Assembly (NCBI GenBank): GCA_003415625.1 | Contig: PYIU01000001.1 | Span: 744,001 to 808,000, forward strand | Reading direction: 5' to 3' | From: Aquanectria penicillioides | Lineage: Eukaryota > Ascomycota > Sordariomycetes > Hypocreales > Nectriaceae | DNA: 64,000 nucleotides | Shown: in pieces, positions 56,020-64,000 of the stretch | Position numbering within the stretch: the first letter of the stretch is position 1 | How the letters are laid out: the number at the start of each line of letters is the position of its first letter | Program-made: the position numbers and the translations under genes | Notes under the pieces: model-generated | What the model was told of the DNA's origin: nothing | The model's database searches: none | Seen by the model: the letters and a program-made list of their open reading frames with translations, nothing else

Positions 56020-57645
56020 ATGAAGCCCGCCTCCTTGGTTGTTGCTCTTCTACCCGGCGTTGCGGCCTTCACTGGCTTCAATGCAACCTCGCAGGTACAT
56101 CTGGCTTATCACAGCGATAAAGGCATGATGGTGAGCTGGAATACATTTGACCGAGTCGAACGACCAACTGTGTACTGGGGCCTATCAAAGGAAAAGCTCA
56201 GCAACACGGCGACTTCAGGTGTCTCTGTCACGTACTTGACCTCGACCACTTACAACAATCATGTGTTGATCACTGGACTCCAGCCTAATACTACTTATTT
56301 CTATCAACCTTCTCCTCTTCCTCACGCCGGAAACAGTGAGCCATTCAACTTCACCACTAGCCGCAAGGCCGGTGACATGGCCCCATTCTCTGTCGCTTAC
56401 GTTGCCGACTTGGGTACCATGGGCCCCAAAGGTCTCACTACCAGTGCAGGCAAGGGCATTGCCAAGAATAACATTCTCAAGCCTGGCGAGAAGAACACCA
56501 TTGATTCCTTGGCTAGCACCATGTCCCAGTACCAGTTTCTCTGGCACAATGGAGATATTGCCTATGCCGACTACTGGCTCAAGGAGGAGATTCAAGGATT
56601 CCTCCCTAACACTACTATTGCAGACGGTTCTAAGGTTTATGAAGCCATCCTAAACGACTTCTTCGATGAGATGATGGTTGTTACTGCGACCAAGCCCTGG
56701 ATGGTCGGACCTGGTAACCACGAAGCCAACTGCGACAATGGCGGTACCACCGACTCCGCGCATAATATTACCTATGATGTCAGCATCTGCTCTCCTGGCC
56801 AGACCAACTTCACCGGCTACAAGAATCACTACCGCATGCCTAGTGATGTCTCTGGTGGAACTGACAACTTCTGGTACAGCTGGAACAGCGGCATGGCCCA
56901 CTTCATCCAGCTTGACACCGAGACCGATCTCGGCCACGGTTTTGTCGGCAATGACGAGATTGGCGGTAGTGAGGGCGAGGGTGCGAGCCGGATCAACGCG
57001 ACTATGAGTGCTCAAACTACTTGGCTCGAGGCCGATTTGGCTGCGGTAGACCGTACTGTCACTCCCTGGATTGTCGTGGCTGGCCATCGCCCATGGTACT
57101 TGAGCCACTCAAACAGCAGTGGAACCATATGCTGGTCTTGCAAGGACGTCTTCGAGCCCCTTTTGATCAAGTATAAGGTTGATCTTGTCCTGTCTGGACA
57201 TGCCCACGTCTATGAGCGCCAGGCCCCTCTCGCTGACCAGAAGATCGACCCCAATGGCCTGAACAACCCCAGCTCCCCTTGGTATATCACCAACGGTGCC
57301 GCTGGCCACTACGACGGGCTTGACTCTCTCCAGTCTCCTCGCCAGGCTTACAGTAGATTCGGCCTGGACACTTCTGACGGAATCTATGGCTGGAGCCGCC
57401 TTACTTTCCACAACTGCACTCACATGACACATGACTTTGTTGCCAGCAAAAACAACAGTGTCATGGACACGGCTACCCTGTTCAAGGCCCGATCTTGCGG
57501 CTCAACCTTCAACAGCGCCAGCCGCCAAAACAGCACGACCACTAGCACTGCCACTGCCACTCCCCCCGCTGCTACCGGCGCGGGTTCGGTTCTGACAACT
57601 CCCTCTGTCGCTGTGATGATGCTGGTTGCTGCTTTCATGCTTTGA
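56020..57645 (+). CDS. Secreted purple acid phosphatase, GPI-type C-terminus
   Basis: A single exon of 541 codons. Signal peptide about 1-16 (MKPASLVVALLPGVAAF). A fibronectin-like N-terminal domain (WNTFDRVERPTVYWG) precedes the metallophosphatase. The five metal-binding blocks are present: VADLGT (Asp130), GDIAYADY (178-185), GNHE (232-235), VAGHRPWY and SGHAHVYER. These supply the binuclear Fe/Zn ligands. Many NxT/S sites are present. The C-terminus has a Ser/Thr/Pro/Ala-rich stretch and a final hydrophobic tail (SVAVMMLVAAFML) typical of GPI attachment. Expected at the cell wall or plasma membrane, releasing phosphate from organic esters at acid pH. The upstream CACGTGGG suggests phosphate control. 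The GC-richer coding sequence contrasts with its flanks. Confidence 0.96.
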   Translation: MKPASLVVALLPGVAAFTGFNATSQVHLAYHSDKGMMVSWNTFDRVERPTVYWGLSKEKLSNTATSGVSVTYLTSTTYNNHVLITGLQPNTTYFYQPSPLPHAGNSEPFNFTTSRKAGDMAPFSVAYVADLGTMGPKGLTTSAGKGIAKNNILKPGEKNTIDSLASTMSQYQFLWHNGDIAYADYWLKEEIQGFLPNTTIADGSKVYEAILNDFFDEMMVVTATKPWMVGPGNHEANCDNGGTTDSAHNITYDVSICSPGQTNFTGYKNHYRMPSDVSGGTDNFWYSWNSGMAHFIQLDTETDLGHGFVGNDEIGGSEGEGASRINATMSAQTTWLEADLAAVDRTVTPWIVVAGHRPWYLSHSNSSGTICWSCKDVFEPLLIKYKVDLVLSGHAHVYERQAPLADQKIDPNGLNNPSSPWYITNGAAGHYDGLDSLQSPRQAYSRFGLDTSDGIYGWSRLTFHNCTHMTHDFVASKNNSVMDTATLFKARSCGSTFNSASRQNSTTTSTATATPPAATGAGSVLTTPSVAVMMLVAAFML

Positions 57646-59196
57646 TTGCGCAAGGAAGTCTAACATACTATCCGCTCAATTGATTCATCACTAAAAGGAG
57701 CACATGTAGATAGGAGAGATACTATGGACCATTGAAGAGGATGAATTAGTCAGCGACACCGCAAATATACCGACCCGTGCAATGGAAAGTTTTCCTTATC
57801 AGCCCTGGTATAAGTGGCATTTCGCAAGGGCGAGCTCTCTGTATTATTGCAAGAATTGGGCGAAATTGCAGTGGACCCCCTTGGTGTAGCTGCACTCAAT
57901 GGGATAGTTTGACCAGCAGAAACTGTAAGCCCCATTCACTATCGTGAATCGAATCCTCGACTAAATTTGAGAATCGGGATGTCTCCACTAGGCATTTGAC
58001 ATCACCGGGTAATTCCTCACACTTGCCGCATGTTTCAACATCTTTGCTTGACCATTGTATATCTCTATTGCGCTTCGGCGAGTCGCTATTGTGGTGGATT
58101 GGATGTATTGGAAGTGATCTGGAGGCTGGAGTTGGAAAATATGAAGCTGAAGGAAAAGGCAAATAGCAGATATATTTAATGGAGGCAAATCGGTCGAGGG
58201 AAATTCAGCGCCCGCTGAACCTACGCAGCCAGGAGGTCATAGGGATGAGGCCTCTCAAAAGGGGCTTCCCCGGCCACACCGTACTTGCCTACTGGTCCAG
58301 TAGGCAGAGAATTCGGTGCATGGCCATTGTCAGCCCTGGATCAATGGTAAGAACAACACAATGGAAGAAATTTGACCTACTAGGATCCTCTCCTCTGCCG
58401 CCTGCTTCATCAGTGCAGTGTCTCAAGATGGCGGTTATTATGATGCAATAATTGGCTGAACGCAGAGCCTGGTTTGCACTTCGTCGCTGTTGTCTACAGC
58501 ATTATTCATATCCTAGGTCGAGAAAGGGAGTTACAAGGAAGGAGCCCAAGCCGGGCCTTGCCGGACGGCCTGCAAGAGGCCGGATGCATGACGTGAGTGT
58601 GGGTTTGCGGACGGGATGTAAGGCACCTGGCCGGTTGCCAGTCGGCATTTCGAGGAATTTAACAGTTCCATAATGTAGTCCCAATTTAAGAGAAATCTTT
58701 TCTGCCTTCATTTTCATATTGCCTAAGTGACTTCTTAGCAAGCTATTTTCGCTAGGCTGATCGGAGATGGCTATTATTGTCAATCAAGCCCAACTTTTAG
58801 ACTTTTTAAGCTAAACGGAGTTTGCATCTTACTGCAACTTTTTTAACCGTGCATTTAAGGGCTAATAGAATCGCAAGCGTATGTAATTGACAACCAACAT
58901 ATATAATCCTCCGAATTATTGGGGGAAACAAAAAGCATTCCGCTGGAATATTTTCATTGCACAGCCTGTTCAAGATGATAGAATAGATTGACCACTACCT
59001 TGAAACCACACTAAAGACATCAGTTTAAAGAGAGCAAAAATATCTTGGACCGAGTTACACGTGTTCTTAGTAGCAATGACTTGTCATGACCCAATGGTAT
59101 AAATAGGATAAAAAGAATACGGAATCAAATTCAACATCAACAAAGTGTTAATAATGGGAATTGCTTGTCCCATTTATTTACCTATCCATCCAGCTC
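57646..59196. other. AT-rich spacer, no supported gene
   Basis: Between the phosphatase and BTB genes. The ORFs are all below 94 codons and none is recognisable. Confidence 0.45.
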
Positions 59197-60423
59197 TCAA
59201 TGCTGGGTGCCTGCTTTTTGGTTCTGCGGCTGTTGGTAGTCTTCCTGCCTTAACCCTCGTAACTCGGAGCGAATCAAAGTTCGTTTAGTTTGAATCCGAT
59301 CCATGATTGTACAGTCCTCGTGTGGAATATGAAAACTGGTCGAAGTTCCATTGACAGGAGGGCCAAGTGGATTTGGGACTTCATCTATCATGGCTTCGAT
59401 ACTCTGCACGCTGTGCCCATTAAATGGCGGAGTGCAGCGTGGGCTGAGAATTGAATTTCTCCTCAGTGCCTTTGAGAGTGATCCTAAGAAGAACGCTGAA
59501 CACTGAAAGGAGCAGAGAGATTCGTCGCTTAGGGTGACTAGGAGATCATAGAGTACATCAAGCAATGATCCGAGGGCATATTGGCGTTTCTCGTCGATTG
59601 TACCTGTGCGTCTTATTAGCTGTGTGAAGAACCGGCAATGATAGATCTTACAAAGTATCTCTCCTGGAATTGGAAGATCAGTTGTCGTAATTAACTTCTT
59701 GCTATGCTTCATGGCAAGTCCAGTCATCATCTCGAATAATTTTGATCTGGAAAAGACCCAAGAAATGAGTACCCAGAGCATTGATTCCTTGCCATATGCT
59801 TTCGGAATTAAATGAACAATGTGTTTTATCCAACTGCGACAAAAGATGTCGACAATATCATGTAATTCGTAATAGTCAACAATGAGGGCAGCTTTTGCAA
59901 GGGTTTCTAAATCAAGAAGTTTGGGAACGCGTTTGTGATAGCCGTGGATGATGTTTAAGATGGTGAGTAATGCTTCAGGATCCCAATCAGTGGCTTGGAT
60001 CTGGCGACGGCCTGAGGGAGCAGTAGTTCCCTTCTCAAAAGGCCCTTCTAGCATCGTTTGAAACACGCGAGAAGCCAGGATCAAGTGTCGCGACGAGACA
60101 AGCATTCGGACAGTCACCCGGCCATCCGGGAGTTCGTGTTCACCGAAGCTCTGGCTAGTCCACTCCTCAGGCTCACCTGGCATGATGTCACTAATATCCT
60201 GGGTACATATTTCCTTTTCGGCGCGTTTTGAAGCAGGGAAAAAAATCTCATCATCCGTGGAACCCTCACTCTCACTCTCACTCCTTTTTCGTTTATTCAT
60301 GGGGTTTGATTCGTCGGGTCCCAACCACAGAGTATCATCATGCCACTGGAAGGGATGCCTAATGGTTTCGAGAACAAACTCCGTATCGCCCTTTGGGTCG
60401 AATTGATAGGGTGTCGATCCCAT
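59197..60423 (-). CDS. BTB/POZ-domain protein
   Basis: A single exon of 408 codons starts at MGSTPYQFDPKGDTEFVLET; the longer open frame upstream starts in low-quality sequence. After an N-terminal piece with FDPKGDTEFVL and an acidic, Ser-rich stretch containing the basic NKRKR, the BTB fold follows. It is recognised by VRMLVSSRHLILASRVFQTM then LLTILNIIHGY and the helical LETLAKAALIVDYYELHDI. This is the common layout of expanded fungal nuclear-type BTB proteins of unknown partners; in animals such domains recruit Cul3 or repressors. The C-terminal half is helical without other domain. Intact frame in AT-rich surroundings. Confidence 0.87.
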   Translation of the reverse strand: MGSTPYQFDPKGDTEFVLETIRHPFQWHDDTLWLGPDESNPMNKRKRSESESEGSTDDEIFFPASKRAEKEICTQDISDIMPGEPEEWTSQSFGEHELPDGRVTVRMLVSSRHLILASRVFQTMLEGPFEKGTTAPSGRRQIQATDWDPEALLTILNIIHGYHKRVPKLLDLETLAKAALIVDYYELHDIVDIFCRSWIKHIVHLIPKAYGKESMLWVLISWVFSRSKLFEMMTGLAMKHSKKLITTTDLPIPGEILCKIYHCRFFTQLIRRTGTIDEKRQYALGSLLDVLYDLLVTLSDESLCSFQCSAFFLGSLSKALRRNSILSPRCTPPFNGHSVQSIEAMIDEVPNPLGPPVNGTSTSFHIPHEDCTIMDRIQTKRTLIRSELRGLRQEDYQQPQNQKAGTQH

Positions 60424-60665
60424 AGCAATTAATCGAATTGTAATGTGACGTGGTGTGATGGGGAGTTGCAATGAACAATTAGGCATCATACCTTTATTAC
60501 TTTGCTGAGTCATGAAATGTCTCACGTGATTTACCAACAAAAACATCGTTCACCACCGCCTACCTACCTATCCTATCCATCCATATATTGGTAACCCTCT
60601 ATCTAGGAAAGAATTAACTCGGAAAGGAATTTATTAAATTTACTTTCAAAAAGTAAAAAAGCAAA

Positions 60666-60785
60666 AACATACAACAGCAGGGATTCGCTGGTCGTCACCG
60701 ACCCAACTACTAGTCCGCCCCTCACTGGCTTGACTCTGGGAGAGCAGACGGGATCCCGTATTTTCCAGTGGGTATGGTCGTATGT
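60666..60785 (-). rRNA. 5S ribosomal RNA, intact
   Basis: Identical over almost all its length to the copy at 31.2 kb on the minus strand; the only difference noticed by eye is one base in the GTCYGCTCT segment. The ends pair, the internal control region AGTAGTTGGGTCGGTGACGA is present, and a T5 terminator follows. No other rRNA lies near, so it is a dispersed 5S gene. Confidence 0.95.
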
Positions 60786-60993
60786 ACCAGTCAAGCAGCT
60801 AAATTGACTTATAATGACAAGATGGCATTCCATTTTCCTTAGACCATTTCCACAATCCATGTGTGTATGGCAGCATGCCAAAACACGCCTTACCCGCTGG
60901 CATGCTAATTCACAAGCCCTACCATCTATCCACAATTCCGAGTGAATGGTTGAATGAGGTTGAACATGAATCTCAGAACTATCTCGTGGTTAC

Positions 60994-62681
60994 TTAATGC
61001 CAGGTGAATTTGAGATTTACGTTGCCCAGCGTCTCTTTTATACGTTCATCTACCAGATGCTTCATCTTCTCAGCATCCGTCACTTCTTCAATATCCTTCT
61101 TAGCCTCGCGAATTGTCTCGTCTACTTTGTCTTGCACTTCAAAGCGTATATCCAGCATTGAGTCCTCGATATTCTGCAAGAGCTCTTCCTTCTCCTCCGT
61201 ACCGTATCGACATGGAAAACTACCCGAGGTTTGCTCTTCGAGCCGGGTCAAGCGGCTTTCCATATTGTCAAGCCGGTTGTCTATCTTTTCAAGTCGAGTG
61301 TCTATCCTTTCGAGTCGGTCATTCATCTTTTTAAATCGGTTATCTAAGTTGTCAATCGTCGTTCCTATCGATCTAAGGAGGGAGAAAAGTGTAGAATCTT
61401 CGGAAGTGGGATCGCTTGTCCGTTGGCGTTTCTTATCTTAGGTAGGGTTAAAACTTGAGGACCATGTGTAATAAATGTACTCTGCTTACTAGGGGGTTGG
61501 CCGGGATCGAGAGCAAGTATATCATATGAGGGCGGATCCTCTAAAAAATTAGGCTTAGAGTCAAGCCCGCTCTTCAAGACAGCTATTTCACCACCTACAG
61601 AGGATTGTCAGACTGCACGTCATCTACAAACAGTTATACGACTCGCTTACCAGGTGGTTGTTCAGAATCAAGGGCAACTGTGTCGTATGGGGGTAGATCC
61701 GCTTTAGAATTAGGCTTAGACTCAAGTCCGCTCAACACGACAACCTCCCCACCACCTCCCCCATACAGGGATGAGAGATTGGCACGCTCTTTACTCAGGT
61801 GCAGTTGGTGTCCGTCGGAGAAGGCAGATGCTACCGCCGTCAACTGCTGTCGTGTCCGTAGATCCGGTCTGCAAATGTGGGCAATAAAGGTGGTCGCTCT
61901 GGCTAGGGCCAGGATTGAGTCCAAGAGGGGCTGGGTTGTCGCCTTCGACTCCAGAACACGACCTTTAGGGATAACGAGTTCGGGCGGTTGTAACATGGTG
62001 AAGCGCAGTGAGTGACTGGGCCTTACGCCCTGGATTTCGAGCGGGCCATTATGCTTCATCCAAGTAACCGTTTGGACATTTTTTGGGTATATAAACAAAT
62101 ATATCGCCTGCCTATTGCCACCACGAAGCTTCTTCAGGAAGATATAACCATACAGTTTGAAGAAGGCTGTATTGGTGAAGGTATCCAAGTATAAGTCGAG
62201 GTGTAGGCCTTGAGTGGATTGTTCCTTATCGTCGATAGTCCATGTTATAGCGCCAGGTTGGCAAGAAAAAGTCATCTTGCATGGTGCTTCATCTCCCTCC
62301 TCGCTGACACCCGAAACGGTAGATATATCATCATCGTGCCTATTTTTAAGATCGTCCTTAGCGTCGGTTGCCCAAGGGTGCCTGTAATATAAGAGTGCGT
62401 CAGAAGAGAATAACTAAGCAATAGCAGACTTCACTTCGATCCATGTTTTTACGGATCTCCAGCGCAGAGTTGGTTCAAAGATAGATACTCCCGCCGCTCA
62501 GCGCACGAAGCGACTGCAGTAAAGAAAGCATCGCTAACGGAAGCAAGACAAAGAGCAAGATGTTGCAAGCGACTCCGCTTGCAGCCACCTTACGCGGCTT
62601 CATGATAAAGACGCTACTCATTGTCCGCGGCCACTGAGACCCCGGTCCATTCGACAGGCTCACCTGCGAAGGAGTCGGCAT
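60994..62681 (-). CDS. Coiled-coil hypothetical protein with duplicated internal segment; 5' end uncertain
   Basis: Well-supported exons: ...-62453, 62381-61651, 61594-61490 and 61436-60994, all in phase. The first exon is open back to a stop near 62590 but has no ATG; the ATG at 62681 lies in another frame, so a frameshift or unseen intron is likely. Exon 2 has a folded part (HLDLYLDTFTNTAFFKLYGY, YLFIYPKNVQTVTW). Its end, GLESKPNSKADLPPYDTVAL, is repeated by exon 3 as GLDSKPNFLEDPPSYDILAL, an internal duplication. Exon 4 starts with a basic KKRQRTSD, then a long coiled coil (RLERIDTRLEKIDNRLDNME). Family unknown to me; no enzyme motif. Possibly nuclear. Confidence 0.6.
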
Positions 62682-63529
62682 TTCTCGGTCTCAGCTGCGA
62701 GGAGCATTCTGTACGCAGCGCTATCGAGCGGAGCGACACGGCTAGCCGCGTAGACGGATGCGTCTGCGGCCGCTCAGGGATTGTTCACTAACCCAGACGA
62801 TGAAAATGCCTGTGTCGGTTCGTCGTTTGGGGGGCTACTGCCCGCCATGTTGCTTGATCGCAAGCAGTTGACGGGGCAGATGGGTCATTTGGCACATGAG
62901 ATGAGGAGATGCGGAGAACGGCCGATCTTCGGCTAATACTGAACAGGACTTAATTGGCTTGTCGCGTCACGCTTTTAGCTTTTGCTGAGTCATTATGCCG
63001 TTCCTGACCGCCTTTATATTCAGGCACCGCCACAAATTAGTCGGGGAAAGATTCTGCAGATGATCTATATTTATCTGAATAATAACTTAGGAAGAAAAAA
63101 AAAATACATTCTCTGTCCTGTTTGAGGAAAAGAGCATTCCCAGTTATTGATTGTCCTGAATAGAAGAATATTAGGCAAGCCCTTGGTAGATGCGCGAGAA
63201 TCGCCCTCGTGCACAGAAAACCTTGCCACTCAATCATACACCTGAAGAGAATTCGAGGTCAGTACGTATTTCATTTTCTTTCTTTTTTGTTTTACCATCC
63301 GTAGTTGGAATTAAAAACCCAGACCTCGTCAACTTACATGAAGCAAAGGGCTGTAGTAAAGGAAGGGGCTTGATTGATCCATTCCGCTGGTACCTGTACC
63401 AATTTCTGACTGCATAGAATTAGCCTGACCCGTTTCCTCCAATTTTTCACACCTATTGAGCACGAAAGGCATGCAGTAGGGAAGATTTACCAATTAAATG
63501 TAACCTAGCGCACGCTTTTTATTCATCGC
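62682..63529. other. Spacer, no gene seen
   Basis: Upstream of the coiled-coil gene. Short ORFs below 76 codons only. Confidence 0.4.
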
Positions 63530-63599
63530 TTCTCGGCTTGACTACGAGAGGATCGATGGGGGTCCCGTATTTTGCATTGAGTTTCCTATGGTCGTGTAT
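63530..63599 (-). pseudogene. 5S-like fragment, strongly decayed
   Basis: The minus strand keeps the order of the 5' half of the 5S genes: ATACACGACCATAGG, then CAAAATACGGGACC, then TAGTCAAGCC. The spacing is close to that of the intact copies, and GGT lies directly upstream as at the other loci. The 3' half with the internal control region is missing, so it cannot be transcribed as 5S. Confidence 0.6.
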
Positions 63600-64000
63600 A
63601 CCAAGCACGGGCACAATTGACTCATCGCGACTATGCAGTGACCAAAGACACGAACCGAGTGACTGTTCATATCACTCATCCATCAAATAGCTCACTCATA
63701 GCCTAAACTAGGGTATCAGGCTATTTTGTTTGTATTTTTATAATAAGTCTTCATACAATAGAAACGTACACATGTATCGCAGTTCTTCAATAGGCTCGAG
63801 TAAATGACTCGCACGCTAAATTTATGCTCCCACACCATCTTCCACGTGGCAAGGGTCCTCATAGATCACCGAATGCTTCAGATTTACGCCACCTGTTACT
63901 GCTATTGTTATCACGGCTGTCTGGCCCGTGCCAGGATATGTCGTGATATGACCCCAGTGCGATATATCAGCATCATCATCGGCTTAGATTAGGCCGTATT
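63600..64000. other. AT-rich right end, no gene seen
   Basis: Contains only short unsupported ORFs up to the window edge. Confidence 0.4.

Overview
The window is nuclear DNA of a filamentous ascomycete (Pezizomycotina, most likely a Sordariomycete). The evidence is short GT-AG introns of about 43-135 nt with CTAAC-like branch sites, Zn2Cys6 regulators, a secreted GH11 xylanase with a fungal CBM1, dispersed single 5S rRNA genes, and MAK5 and RTA1-type genes. The genus cannot be fixed from sequence alone. Exon-intron models were built by hand; each intact multi-exon model listed here closes to a whole number of codons.

Left part (1 to about 18.8 kb) is compact. In its first 16 kb it is GC-rich, with housekeeping or conserved accessory genes: a 5'-partial F-box/LRR-like gene with an apparent frameshift, a GH11-CBM1 xylanase, an Artemis/Snm1-like DNA-repair nuclease (7 exons), a UPC2-like Zn2Cys6 regulator divergent from an RTA1-like lipid translocator, a cytochrome P450, and the ribosome-biogenesis helicase MAK5. 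MAK5 is divergent from a gene resembling one part of the large fungal HSP90-like ATPase/NO VEIN-type proteins.

The right part (about 18.8-64 kb) is AT-richer, gene-sparse and full of decay. It holds two intact 5S rRNA genes, one decayed 5S copy and one 5S-like fragment. There is a 437-bp MITE with 42-bp terminal inverted repeats and a perfect 8-bp target duplication (hAT type). A HeLo-NACHT NLR pseudogene, an MFS pseudogene with in-frame stops and a REG1/DUF1752-like fragment are also present, as are several interrupted hypothetical genes. Intact genes among them are a SET protein, a SAM methyltransferase, a GFA-fold protein, a second Zn2Cys6 factor, three large uncharacterised membrane proteins, an ankyrin protein, a small secreted HExxH metalloprotease, an ACS-family MFS transporter, a GPI-type purple acid phosphatase and a BTB protein.

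Functional links are mostly loose. The only tempting neighbourhood is the UPC2-like factor, RTA1 protein and P450 (7.0-13.4 kb), which could be a small sterol or membrane-stress group. No complete biosynthetic cluster, CRISPR array or autonomous transposon was seen. The best candidates for novelty are the decayed immune-receptor gene, the MITE, the dispersed and decaying 5S loci, and a coiled-coil gene with a duplicated internal segment near the right end.
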